NCBI GenBank assembly: GCA_965228435.1 | Contig: OZ245818.1 | Coordinates: forward strand, 5,456,001-5,520,000 | DNA length: 64,000 nucleotides | DNA from: Hoeflea_A sp965228435 | GTDB lineage: Bacteria > Pseudomonadota > Alphaproteobacteria > Rhizobiales > Rhizobiaceae | Reading direction: 5' to 3' | Part shown: positions 7,966 through 15,744 of the stretch, in pieces | How the letters are laid out: each line of letters begins with the position of its first letter | Position numbering within the stretch: position 1 is the first letter of the stretch | Notes under the pieces: model-generated | What the model was told of the DNA's origin: nothing | Databases searched by the model: none | Seen by the model: only the letters and a program-made list of their open reading frames with translations | Translations under genes and position numbers: made by a program

Positions 7966-8311
7966 GCGGCAGCCTCTGCCACGCGAGGTTGCGGATCCAA
8001 AACCCTTTAACGAGCCATGGGAAGCACAAGCCTTCGCCCTGGTCGTGGGATTGCACGAAAAGGGTGTTTTCACCTGGAGCGATTGGGCGCAATCCCTGTC
8101 GCGGCAGCTTCGACAACCGCAAGCAGCGATTGACGGCAGCGACTACTATGCCTGTTGGCTGCGTGCGCTGGAGGACCTGTTGGAGCGGCATTCGATCGCT
8201 GGCAGCGAGCAGATCGATCTTCTCCAGGCCGCCTGGCAACGCGCCGCCCATGCCACGCCGCATGGCGAGCCGATCCAACTTGAAAACGATCCGCATCACT
8301 CCAGTCCGTGA
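7934..8311 (+). CDS. Nitrile hydratase accessory protein (P14K-like cobalt activator)
   Basis: A 125-residue protein that is the usual third gene of cobalt NHase operons and is needed for cobalt insertion (self-subunit swapping) in characterised systems. Its core, EPWEAQAFALVVGLHEKGVFTW then DYYACWLRALEDLLERH, parallels the N-terminal helical domain of the beta subunit, as known for this family. The ATG at 7934 overlaps nthB by 32 bases. A TTG at 7952, eight bases after GGGAG (7940-7944 region), is a plausible alternative start and would give 119 residues. Confidence 0.85.
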   Translation: MRGRAILIPSERQPLPREVADPKPFNEPWEAQAFALVVGLHEKGVFTWSDWAQSLSRQLRQPQAAIDGSDYYACWLRALEDLLERHSIAGSEQIDLLQAAWQRAAHATPHGEPIQLENDPHHSSP

Positions 8312-8344
8312 GCGGGCTGCACATCGTCAATTTCCGGATTTGCC

Positions 8345-9148
8345 ATGACCTTCGCACTCGACACCTCCCTTTGCCTCGACCAGATCGAAACGGATGTCTT
8401 TGAAGGACGAACCGACGAGACCTACTGGAACATGATTGGTCCCTATGGCGGTTGGATCGCCACGGTTTTGCTGAAGGCGGTGCTGATCGATGCCGCGGAT
8501 GGCTTTGAGCCGGTGGCTGTCACTGTCGATTTCGTCAAAGCGCCGCCGGAAGGCCGTATCGTCGTCCGCCGGTGGTGCGATCGTGTTGGACGCACCACTG
8601 CCTTTTGGCGGGTGGCGCTGGAAACGGAAGATGGAAAGCTGTGCGCGCGGGCGCTGGTGACGCTGGCACCCCATCGTGACACGCTGGAGTTTATTGATCA
8701 CAACATGCCCGATGTTCCGGAGGCAGGAAGCGTTGAGCGCTTCAACGCGTCCCTGCTGCCGATCCGATGGGCCCGCGTTTACGATACACGCATCATCAAA
8801 GGCCGAATGGGCGAGAACAACGCAGACACGCATTCGCTTGTGTGGATACGCGATGCAGATGGTCGCCCGCTGGATCACCTGTCTCTGATGGCCATCGCCG
8901 ATAGCCCGTTCCCCAGACTGTTCATGGTGACCGGGCGCCCCTCGAACATATCGACCATCACCATGACGACCTATATGCACGCCTCGTCAGCCGAGCTGGA
9001 GGAAAACGGCAACGAGCCGATCCTGGTTGATGCCCGTGGTGAGAGGGCCGGAGGCGGGTTCTACGATCAGCATGCGAAATTCTTCGCCTCGAATGGCCGA
9101 CTGCTCGCCACATCGCATCAGATGGTCTGGTACGACCGCGCTCCGTGA
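8345..9148 (+). CDS. Acyl-CoA thioesterase-like protein (double hot-dog, 4HBT_3 type)
   Basis: A 267-residue protein that looks like a TesB-type double hot-dog thioesterase. The first repeat has MIGPYGGWIATVLLKAVL and VTVDFVKAPPEGRIVVR; the second has LDHLSLMAIADSPFPRLF and ends in LLATSHQMVWYD. Such enzymes hydrolyse acyl-CoA to free acid and CoA. No signal peptide is seen, so it should be cytoplasmic. It starts 34 bases after the NHase activator and may be co-transcribed with it, but a metabolic link to nitriles is not obvious. The acyl substrate cannot be read from the sequence. Confidence 0.75.
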   Translation: MTFALDTSLCLDQIETDVFEGRTDETYWNMIGPYGGWIATVLLKAVLIDAADGFEPVAVTVDFVKAPPEGRIVVRRWCDRVGRTTAFWRVALETEDGKLCARALVTLAPHRDTLEFIDHNMPDVPEAGSVERFNASLLPIRWARVYDTRIIKGRMGENNADTHSLVWIRDADGRPLDHLSLMAIADSPFPRLFMVTGRPSNISTITMTTYMHASSAELEENGNEPILVDARGERAGGGFYDQHAKFFASNGRLLATSHQMVWYDRAP

Positions 9149-9217
9149 TCCCACATTGCCGAGGCCATCGGGCCGATAAGGCTTGCCCGTGACGGCCGAA
9201 TCTTGCGAGGTGGTACC

Positions 9218-10345
9218 ATGGAGTTCTCAGGTCAACAGGATGCCGCGCTGCAAGCCGTTTCGGCATGGCTGAAGGAAGGGCAGAGCCCTCTATTTCGGCT
9301 GTTCGGCTATGCGGGGACCGGCAAGACCACGCTGGCGCGGTACTTCGCCGAGCATATCGACGGCGATGTTCAATTTGCCGCTTTCACCGGCAAGGCTGCG
9401 CAAGTGCTGCGGTCAAAGGGCGCCAGCAACGCCAAGACAATCCACTCGCTGATCTACCGGCCGCGTGGCGAAGAGGAGGTGGAGGACGAAGAAACCGGAA
9501 AGACCTCGGTCGCCCCCATGTTTTCGCTCAACCGGCAGAGCCCGATCGGCAATGCGGCGCTGGTCATCGTCGACGAGTGCTCGATGGTGGATGAAGAGCT
9601 CGGTCAGGATTTGATGAGCTTCGGCACCCCAATCCTGGTTCTTGGCGATCCGGGGCAGCTTCCACCGGTTAGCGGTGGCGGGTTTTTCACTGATCATGAG
9701 CCGGATGTGCTGCTGACGGAGATCCACCGGCAGGCCCGTGATAACCCGATCGTCGACCTGGCCATGCAGGTGCGCGAGGGCAGGGAGATCGACTACGGAG
9801 ACTGGGACCGGGCACGGGTTATCCGAAAGTCCGACGTCGACAGCGACCTTGTGCTGGAGGCGGATCAGGTCTTGCTTGGGATCAACCGCACCCGGCGGCG
9901 TTACAATCAGCGGCTTCGCGAGTTGAAGGGCTTCGATGCGCTTTATCCGCAGTCCGGCGACAAGCTGGTGTGCCTGCGCAACGATCCCGGTAAAGGTCTG
10001 CTCAATGGGTCTCTGTGGCAGGTCATGACATCGGCCAAGCAGACCAGCAAGCCAGGGATCAACCTGCTCGTGACGCCCGAGGATGACGACATGAACCGCG
10101 GCGCGACCAAGATCAAGCTGCTCAAATCGGCCTTCGAAGATCCCGGCATCGAGACGCCTTGGCAAACTCGCAAGCGCTATGATGATTTCGATTACGGCTA
10201 TGCCCTGACTGTGCATAAGGCGCAGGGTTCGCAATGGGACAATGTCGTGCTGTTTGACGAAAGCTTTGCGTTTCGCGATACGCGGGAGCGCTGGCTTTAC
10301 ACCGCCATTACACGGGCTGCCGAACGACTGACGATCTTCCGATAG
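9218..10345 (+). CDS. RecD-like ATP-dependent DNA helicase
   Basis: A 375-residue superfamily 1B helicase core. Walker A is GYAGTGKTTLA near residues 30-40, motif Ia FTGKAAQVLR, motif II VIVDECSMVD, motif III LGDPGQLPPV, and the C-terminal UvrD_C_2 motif is YALTVHKAQGSQWDNVVLF with AITRAAERL. It lacks the N-terminal domain of RecD2, so it is a short stand-alone form common in alphaproteobacteria. The ATG at 9218 is preceded by GAGGTGG at suitable spacing; a TTG at 9203 is less likely. Its precise role is unknown. Confidence 0.88.
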   Translation: MEFSGQQDAALQAVSAWLKEGQSPLFRLFGYAGTGKTTLARYFAEHIDGDVQFAAFTGKAAQVLRSKGASNAKTIHSLIYRPRGEEEVEDEETGKTSVAPMFSLNRQSPIGNAALVIVDECSMVDEELGQDLMSFGTPILVLGDPGQLPPVSGGGFFTDHEPDVLLTEIHRQARDNPIVDLAMQVREGREIDYGDWDRARVIRKSDVDSDLVLEADQVLLGINRTRRRYNQRLRELKGFDALYPQSGDKLVCLRNDPGKGLLNGSLWQVMTSAKQTSKPGINLLVTPEDDDMNRGATKIKLLKSAFEDPGIETPWQTRKRYDDFDYGYALTVHKAQGSQWDNVVLFDESFAFRDTRERWLYTAITRAAERLTIFR

Positions 10346-10358
10346 GCGGGCACGTCAT

Positions 10359-10769
10359 TCAGGTTGCAGCCGTTTCCTTGTCGTCTTCGTAGACCCAGTT
10401 CCAGGCCGCGGCTTCATCATCGAACTCGAAATGCCGCACGTCGACACGGAACAACGGATTGAAAAATCCGATGGCTGAACCAAACCAGTTCGGCCCTCCG
10501 ACGACCGCATAGCGGCGCAGGTGTTTCAGAGCGTGCAGTTTGCCGAAATAGGTTTTTTCCGAAAAGAACGCAGACCAATCGAAGCCGTCATACCGCCCCA
10601 TTCGCACGAGCAGGTTAACGCTGTCGTGCCTGTCATAGGCTTCTTCGAGCAGGTCGTAGACGCGGTCCGTCTCTTCCTTGCTCAGGTGACCGTCCACCTC
10701 GAAAGCGATGAAGTCGTCGCGCTCGGTCTTGATCTGTGACAGGGCAGGGTGCGTGAGTTCTTCTGCCAT
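10359..10769 (-). CDS. SpoIIAA-like (STAS-related) protein
   Basis: A 136-residue protein beginning MAEELTHPALSQI, with the family pattern FIAFEVDGHLSKEETDRVYDLLEEAYD and the C-terminal stretch VRHFEFDDEAAAWNWV typical of SpoIIAA-like (DUF3478) proteins. These have a STAS-like fold and are thought to bind lipids or ligands; no enzyme activity is known. The frame stays open upstream to 11666 but only as antisense to pdxJ. The start chosen at 10769 has GGAGATCGTTG just before the ATG. Divergent from pdxJ. Confidence 0.8.
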   Translation of the reverse strand: MAEELTHPALSQIKTERDDFIAFEVDGHLSKEETDRVYDLLEEAYDRHDSVNLLVRMGRYDGFDWSAFFSEKTYFGKLHALKHLRRYAVVGGPNWFGSAIGFFNPLFRVDVRHFEFDDEAAAWNWVYEDDKETAAT

Positions 10770-10835
10770 CAACGATCTCCAAAGCTGCTTGATCTCACCC
10801 TTCAATGTAGGTACGCACTCCAGCGGCTGCAATTT

Positions 10836-10859
10836 GAGCAAACTTGTCGACCTTTGCTC
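10836..10859. repeat. Inverted repeat in the SpoIIAA-like/pdxJ intergenic region
   Basis: Arms GAGCAAA (10836-10842) and TTTGCTC (10853-10859) are perfect inverted copies with a 10-base spacer. The repeat lies between two divergent genes and could be an operator or a hairpin. There is no further support. Confidence 0.3.
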
Positions 10860-10934
10860 TAAAGCAAGCCATCGGTGCAACCGTTTGATCGCCTTGCGAT
10901 TCCCGCGACAATTATTGAACAGGATGGGCGTGCT

Positions 10935-11699
10935 ATGCCGGACCCGACCCCGACCAGACTTTCGGTCAATCTCAACGCCATCGCCATGTTGCGCAACCGG
11001 CGCGACCTGCCTTGGCCGAGCGTGACCGGGCTTGCTGCGCAGGCGCTTGAGGCCGGAGCGCATGGCCTGACCGTGCACCCGCGCCCCGACCAGCGACACA
11101 TCCGCTTTGCCGACGTGCCGGCGATCAGGGCCTTGATCGACGACTCCTTCCCGGAGGCCGAGTTCAACATCGAAGGTTATCCCGGTCGGACCTTTCTTGA
11201 ACTGGTCGAGGCCAATCAGCCGGAACAGGTCACGCTGGTGCCGGACGATCCGGAACAGGCGACCTCGGACCACGGCTGGGATTTCGAAAAGGATACGGAG
11301 ATCCTCAAGCCCATGGTGGCGCGGTTGAAGAGGCAGGGGATACGGGTGTCGCTCTTCGCCGATGGCGACGGCAATCAGGAAGCGATGGCCCTGGCAGCTG
11401 AAACCGGTGCTGACCGTGTCGAACTGTTCACGGGTCCCTATGGAGATGCCTACGATCAGCCGAGCAAGGCCAAATCTGAAGCGGAGCGGCTGCGGGAAAC
11501 CGCCGAGGCAGCACTCGCCAACGGGCTTGGCGTCAATGCAGGGCACGATCTGACCGTCGCCAATCTCCCGGCCCTTCGAGCAAGCGTACCGAACATCCTG
11601 GAGGTGTCCATCGGTCATGGGCTGACGGCCGATGCGCTGCAATACGGCATGACGGAGACCGTCCACCGGTTTCTAAGGGCTTGCGGTCACGACATCTGA
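10935..11699 (+). CDS. pdxJ: Pyridoxine 5'-phosphate synthase
   Basis: A 254-residue TIM-barrel enzyme that condenses 1-deoxyxylulose 5-phosphate with 3-amino-2-oxopropyl phosphate to pyridoxine 5'-phosphate, in the DXP-dependent route to vitamin B6. Family motifs are VNLNAIAMLRNRR, GAHGLTVHPRPDQRHI, FNIEGYP, VSLFADGD, VELFTGPYGDAY and GLGVNAGHDL. The ATG at 10935 matches the family start; the 20 codons upstream in the same frame are not conserved-looking. Confidence 0.95.
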   Translation: MPDPTPTRLSVNLNAIAMLRNRRDLPWPSVTGLAAQALEAGAHGLTVHPRPDQRHIRFADVPAIRALIDDSFPEAEFNIEGYPGRTFLELVEANQPEQVTLVPDDPEQATSDHGWDFEKDTEILKPMVARLKRQGIRVSLFADGDGNQEAMALAAETGADRVELFTGPYGDAYDQPSKAKSEAERLRETAEAALANGLGVNAGHDLTVANLPALRASVPNILEVSIGHGLTADALQYGMTETVHRFLRACGHDI

Positions 11700-11763
11700 A
11701 TCCAAACCGGGGCAGAAATTCCGCTTGACCTGGGTCACTCGTGTTACTAAGAAGTGTCCGAAC

Positions 11764-11779
11764 CGTACCGTACGGTACG
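11764..11779. promoter_or_regulatory. Perfect 16-bp palindrome, putative TetR operator
   Basis: CGTACCGTACGGTACG is fully self-complementary and lies 14 bases before the start of the TetR gene that precedes ilvC. A possible -35 box (TTGACC, 11725-11730) with a weak -10 (TAAGAA, 11748-11753) is upstream at 17-base spacing, so a bound repressor would sit just after the transcription start. This fits TetR autoregulation and, by read-through, control of ilvC. Inference. Confidence 0.6.
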
Positions 11780-11793
11780 CATAGAGAGACCTG

Positions 11794-12450
11794 ATGCAAC
11801 AGACCGCCGCACAGAGCGAAGCGAACGCGCCAGACGCCTTTACCCCGCGTCAGAACGATGTGCTGCAAACGGCACTCAACATGCTGGTGGAGGGTGGCGA
11901 TCGGTCACTGACCACCGGCGCGATTGCACGGGCGGCCAATTGCTCCAAGGAAAGTCTCTACAAGTGGTTCGGTGATCGCGATGGCATGCTCGCCGCGGTT
12001 ATCTCCTACCAGGCATCGAAGGTTCGGGTTCTGGCGCCGGGGGAGGCCCCCGGCAGTCGCTCGGAGTTCCGCGATCACCTCGTCCGATTTGCCGACGATC
12101 TGATGCGGGTGCTTTCAGGCAATGTGTCTTTGGCGCTGAATCGGCTTGCAATCGGGCAGGCGGGCAATCAAGACGCTCATCTCGGGCAGTTGGTGCGCGA
12201 ACGCGGTCGGCAAGCGATCGGCCAACGGGCAGGAGCTCTGCTGGAGACCGGGCGGCAGCGCGGTTATCTGAATTTCGACGATCGAGAGGACGCCTTCCAG
12301 ACGCTCTATGGCCTTATCGTGCGCGATCTGCATGTGCGGCAGTTGCTGGGAGAGCAGCTTGCCGGCGGGCAGCGCGATTTCAACGCGCAGGCGGAAGTGG
12401 CCATCGACAGGTTTTTCCGGCTCTTCGGGGCCGACAACGGCGAAGCATGA
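11794..12450 (+). CDS. TetR/AcrR-family regulator upstream of ilvC
   Basis: A 218-residue regulator. The N-terminal helix-turn-helix domain runs from about residue 22 to 70 and includes TTGAIARAANCSKESLYKWFGDRDGML, broken here into the classic recognition helix SKESLYKWF. The C-terminal domain is a ligand-binding, dimerising bundle with no recognisable ligand. It sits between a 16-bp palindrome (likely its own operator) and ilvC, 28 bases downstream and on the same strand. That places ilvC probably under its control. The ligand is unknown; a branched-chain intermediate or NADPH-linked signal is only speculation. Confidence 0.9.
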   Translation: MQQTAAQSEANAPDAFTPRQNDVLQTALNMLVEGGDRSLTTGAIARAANCSKESLYKWFGDRDGMLAAVISYQASKVRVLAPGEAPGSRSEFRDHLVRFADDLMRVLSGNVSLALNRLAIGQAGNQDAHLGQLVRERGRQAIGQRAGALLETGRQRGYLNFDDREDAFQTLYGLIVRDLHVRQLLGEQLAGGQRDFNAQAEVAIDRFFRLFGADNGEA

Positions 12451-12478
12451 GACAATATTTCTAGGGAAAGGAAATCCA

Positions 12479-13498
12479 ATGCGTGTCTATTATGATCGTG
12501 ATGCCGATCTGAACCTCATCAAATCCAAGAAAGTCGCGATTGTCGGCTATGGTAGCCAGGGTCGCGCCCATGCCCTGAACCTGAAGGATTCCGGCGTTGG
12601 CAACATCGCCATCGCCCTGCGTGCCGGGTCGCCGACCGCGAAGAAGGCCGAAGCCGATGGTTTCGAGGTCAAGTCAGTTGCCGATGCGGCTGCCTGGGCC
12701 GACCTGTTGATGATGGCCGCACCGGATGAGTTGCAGGCCGACATCTATCGGGACCACATCGCGGGTAGCATCCGTGACGGTGCTGCGATCGCTTTCGCCC
12801 ATGGTCTGAATGTGCACTTTGGCCTGATCGAGCCGAAAGACACGGTGGACGTGCTGATGGTCGCTCCCAAGGGACCCGGTCACACGGTTCGCGGCGAATA
12901 CGAGAAGGGCGGTGGCGTACCCTGCCTGATCGCCGTGCATCACGATGCATCGGGCAATGCCCATGACCTCGGCCTGTCCTATGCCTGCGGCGTCGGCGGT
13001 GGCCGGTCGGGTATCATCGAGACCAATTTCCGCGAAGAGTGCGAAACCGACCTCTTCGGCGAACAGGTGGTTCTGTGCGGCGGTCTGGTCGAGCTGATCC
13101 GCGCCGGTTTCGAAACGCTGGTTGAAGCCGGATACGCGCCTGAGATGGCCTATTTCGAGTGTCTTCACGAGGTCAAGCTGATCGTCGATCTGATCTATGA
13201 GGGCGGTATCGCCAACATGAATTACTCGATCTCCAATACGGCTGAATGGGGCGAATATGTTTCCGGCCCGCGCATCATCACCGATGAGACAAAGGCGGAG
13301 ATGAAGCGGATCCTCAATGACATTCAGACCGGCAAGTTCACGTCCGAGTGGATGCAGGAATATCGAGCGGGCGCATCGCGCTTCAAGGGTATTCGCCGCA
13401 ACAACGATGCCCACCAGATCGAGGAAGTCGGCGAAAAACTTCGTGGCATGATGCCTTGGATCAAATCCAACGCTCTGGTCGACAAGGAACGCAACTAA
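12479..13498 (+). CDS. ilvC: Ketol-acid reductoisomerase
   Basis: A 339-residue class I (short) enzyme that isomerises and reduces 2-acetolactate with NADPH to 2,3-dihydroxyisovalerate, the second step of valine/leucine synthesis (with the parallel isoleucine reaction). The N-terminal Rossmann domain has VAIVGYGSQGRAHALNL; the knotted C-terminal domain has the metal-binding residues in VDLIYEGGIANM and FECLHEVKLIVDL. The ATG at 12479 is preceded by AGGGAAAGGAAATCC. It is far from ilvBN but in the same window, and a strong terminator follows it. Confidence 0.96.
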   Translation: MRVYYDRDADLNLIKSKKVAIVGYGSQGRAHALNLKDSGVGNIAIALRAGSPTAKKAEADGFEVKSVADAAAWADLLMMAAPDELQADIYRDHIAGSIRDGAAIAFAHGLNVHFGLIEPKDTVDVLMVAPKGPGHTVRGEYEKGGGVPCLIAVHHDASGNAHDLGLSYACGVGGGRSGIIETNFREECETDLFGEQVVLCGGLVELIRAGFETLVEAGYAPEMAYFECLHEVKLIVDLIYEGGIANMNYSISNTAEWGEYVSGPRIITDETKAEMKRILNDIQTGKFTSEWMQEYRAGASRFKGIRRNNDAHQIEEVGEKLRGMMPWIKSNALVDKERN

Positions 13499-13523
13499 CC
13501 TTGCTGCTCCTGGCAAAGGAATT

Positions 13524-13551
13524 GGCCGCGGCTTTGCCGCGGCCTTTTTTT
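13524..13551 (+). terminator. Intrinsic terminator after ilvC
   Basis: A perfect 9-bp stem GGCCGCGGC (13524-13532) / GCCGCGGCC (13536-13544) with loop TTT is followed by seven T (13545-13551). It lies 25 bases after the ilvC stop and just touches the 3' end of the convergent NTF2-like gene. Confidence 0.92.
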
Positions 13552-14020
13552 ATTGCTGCATCAGGTTCTGACCATGCGGATTGTCGATGACCATGAGCCA
13601 GCGGCCGTCCGGTTGGCGGCGCAGCACTGCGACCGACAGTCCGCTTTGCTCTATGGCCTGGCCGTCGGGTGTCGTGCCGGTCATCCTCCAGGGTGCAAAG
13701 TGCACGGCGATATCACCGGCCATGAACACCTCGTGCCCGCTGTAGGTAAATCGCGGTTTGATAGCGAAAGACGTCTCGAACGCTTGCCGTATCAAAGCCG
13801 GATCCGAAACCGGAGCGTCCGGTTCGAAGACAATCGTTGCCTTGCCCTCATAGGCCGCCATCACCTCCTCTATGTTGCCGTCATGAAATGCGGCAGTCAT
13901 GGCTTCGACCGCTGCGAGGACCTGTTTTTGGTCGGTAGACATGGGCGAATCTCCTTTTGCCATGGCCGGTGCCGCCAGGCTGAGGGCAACGGCGATTGTG
14001 AATAGGGTTGAACGGTTCAT
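13550..14020 (-). CDS. Exported SnoaL/NTF2-like (DUF4440-type) protein
   Basis: A 156-residue protein with a clear signal peptide (MNRSTLFTIAVALSLAAPAMA, with AMA-K cleavage near residue 21) followed by an NTF2-like cone fold. Family features are AAVEAMTAAFHDGNIEEVMAAY, a central FEPDAPVSDPALIR and the closing SVAVLRRQPDGRWLMVIDNP. The fold is used by many small-molecule binding or isomerase proteins and no catalytic assignment is possible. The ATG at 14020 has AAGGAG upstream; 13 extra codons further up are unlikely. It lies directly downstream of an ECF sigma gene on the same strand. Confidence 0.8.
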   Translation of the reverse strand: MNRSTLFTIAVALSLAAPAMAKGDSPMSTDQKQVLAAVEAMTAAFHDGNIEEVMAAYEGKATIVFEPDAPVSDPALIRQAFETSFAIKPRFTYSGHEVFMAGDIAVHFAPWRMTGTTPDGQAIEQSGLSVAVLRRQPDGRWLMVIDNPHGQNLMQQ

Positions 14021-14063
14021 GGGTCTTTCTCCTTTGCTGCGGGTGAAAAGTGGGCGCACGCCG

Positions 14064-14089
14064 CCGCACGGACGGGTGTCCGTGTGCGG
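14064..14089 (-). other. Hairpin between the ECF sigma and NTF2-like genes
   Basis: CCGCACGGAC (14064-14073) can pair with GTCCGTG-TGCGG (14078-14089), leaving a 2-base bulge and a GGGT loop. No strong T-run follows on the minus strand, so it may be a weak terminator or mRNA-processing site within the sigma/NTF2 transcript. Confidence 0.4.
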
Positions 14090-14111
14090 CCGATGCGTGG
14101 GAGTTAAATGT

Positions 14112-14921
14112 TCAGCGAATGTCCTGGACGATATCCGCTATGCGATGGCCCAGGTCGTCGGGAAACCGGAACGGTGCCGTTGCCGTTTGTAGCTTCAGCA
14201 CCTTCAGATCGCCCTCGACCGTCCGGACCCGGTCGAGAACATCAGCGTAACCGGGAGCCTCCGCGGTGGCGAAAGCGGGGGCTGACCCGATTCGACCGCT
14301 TGCCTTTGCGGCAGGCAGGCGACGGGGGCAGCGGCATTTGGCTTCGTCGCTGGCAAGACCACAGTGCCTTGATGTGAAGGCGACAACCTGGCGCCGTGCC
14401 CGCGACAGGCGCTGCCGATAGGCTGCGGCGTTGATGCCAAGCACGCTTGAAGCTTCTGCATGGTCCAACTCGAGGATATCGCCGAGCACGTAGGCGAGGC
14501 GCTGTTCGATGTCGAGGCAGAGCAGCATCGCCATGGTGCAGGAGATGCGGAGCTCGTTGAGCATCACCGCATCGTCCGGTGCCTGCGGTGGGTCGGCGAC
14601 AAGACCGTCTTCCAGGTCGGCGGCGAAGTCGTCGAATGTCAGCTGCCGTTCGCGGGCTGCCTTCTTGCGTGCATTGAGCAGATAATTGGCAGCAACGCGG
14701 TAAACCCAGGTCGAAAACGCGCTGTCGCCGCGAAAGGTCGACAGTTTGGTTATCGCCAGAATAAGGATCTCCTGGGTCGCGTCACGGGCGTCGTCCGGAT
14801 CGACCAGCATGCGCATCGCCAGGTGATAAATCCGGTCCTGAACGGCGCGAACGAGATTTTCGAGTGCCTTGCGATCACCAGCCTGGGCTGAGTTTGCAAG
14901 CCTGTTAAGGTCAGTCGTCAT
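14112..14921 (-). CDS. ECF-type RNA polymerase sigma factor with Cys-rich extension
   Basis: A 269-residue group IV sigma factor. Region 2 is visible at about residues 20-90, with ARDATQEILILAITKLSTFRGDSAFSTWVYRV split over regions 2.2-2.4 (key part STWVYRVAANYLL). Region 4 is around 130-185, with RLAYVLGDILELDHAEASSVLG and AYRQRLSRAR. A C-terminal extension of about 80 residues holds Cys residues in the pattern C-x8-C-x-C (CGLASDEAKCRC), a possible zinc or redox site. No anti-sigma gene is adjacent. The NTF2-like gene downstream may be co-transcribed or be its target. Confidence 0.88.
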   Translation of the reverse strand: MTTDLNRLANSAQAGDRKALENLVRAVQDRIYHLAMRMLVDPDDARDATQEILILAITKLSTFRGDSAFSTWVYRVAANYLLNARKKAARERQLTFDDFAADLEDGLVADPPQAPDDAVMLNELRISCTMAMLLCLDIEQRLAYVLGDILELDHAEASSVLGINAAAYRQRLSRARRQVVAFTSRHCGLASDEAKCRCPRRLPAAKASGRIGSAPAFATAEAPGYADVLDRVRTVEGDLKVLKLQTATAPFRFPDDLGHRIADIVQDIR

Positions 14922-15058
14922 AGATCAGTCCGCCTTGCTTGATGGTTCTGGCCCTTTAGACAACCGGCAGCAATCGGGTGTGACAGACTTTATGCAAAAA
15001 ATGGACGGGGCCGTCGTCCGACCCCGTCCTGGATGTGGGTACAATCCGGTTTCCGACC

Positions 15059-15505
15059 TCAGTAGTAGGGGGAGATGCACGCCTTGCGCGGACCGTGATA
15101 GGGCTGGAATGTGTTGTCCGATGCCCGATAGGACCGATATCTGGAGAAGCAGTAGTCGTAGTGCGCCGGCGTCAGCACGCCGCGATAGCGCGGTGCCGGT
15201 CGGTAATAGCGCCGGACGGGGCGGCCATAATAGCGTGCCGGATTGCCGCGCTTGTAGTAGCGTGGGCCGTAATAGCCTCGCTGTCCGTAATAGCCGCCGT
15301 TGCAATAGCCGCCGTTACAGTAGTAGCCGCGCCGCTGGCTGCCGGCGATGATTCCGCCGACGATCAGTCCGGTAGCAAGGCCGACAGCGAAATTGCCGCC
15401 ATTTCCGCGATAGCGTTTCTTGCCCGCTTCGGCAGTGACCGCGGTCAGAGCCAGCAGGCCCAGTCCGATGACCATCACTGCTGTAAAGCGTGAAACATTG
15501 AGCAT
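15059..15505 (-). CDS. BA14K-family exported protein, Tyr/Gly/Arg-rich
   Basis: A 148-residue protein with an N-terminal signal or anchor (VMVIGLGLLALTAVTAEAG) and a Gly-zipper-like segment, NFAVGLATGLIVGGIIAG. A low-complexity tract follows at about residues 60-105, rich in YY, GY and RYY units. The C-terminal motif HYDYCFSRYRSYRASDNTF plus GPRKAC is the signature of BA14K, a lectin-like immunoreactive protein first named in Brucella. A good GGGAGGGAATC precedes the ATG. The function in envelope integrity is known only loosely. Confidence 0.85.
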   Translation of the reverse strand: MLNVSRFTAVMVIGLGLLALTAVTAEAGKKRYRGNGGNFAVGLATGLIVGGIIAGSQRRGYYCNGGYCNGGYYGQRGYYGPRYYKRGNPARYYGRPVRRYYRPAPRYRGVLTPAHYDYCFSRYRSYRASDNTFQPYHGPRKACISPYY

Positions 15506-15744
15506 GATTCCCTCCCGTTTGAGGTTTGCTGTACCGAACTATTCGCCAATCGACCGTCGCTGGCAAGGCTCCTTTGATACACTCGTTAATCAAATTCTTT
15601 TCAATGAGGGGTGTTCAGGCGGTCTATTGCGAGTCTTTTCAGGGTTTTGGCGGCGTTTCTGCAGGCAAAGCCTTGTATTGGTGACATTGGTGGATTGCGG
15701 GGCTAAACAGGATCGGTCGAACCATCGGAGCCGCAAGATCTTCC

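Noticed and set aside
10770..11666. Long N-terminal extension of the SpoIIAA-like frame (300 extra residues)
   Set aside because: It is antisense to pdxJ, has no conserved motif, and a good ribosome binding site supports the start at 10769.
14064..14089. Hairpin as a strong intrinsic terminator of the ECF gene
   Set aside because: No T-run follows on the minus strand and the stem has a 2-base bulge, so it is kept only as a generic hairpin.
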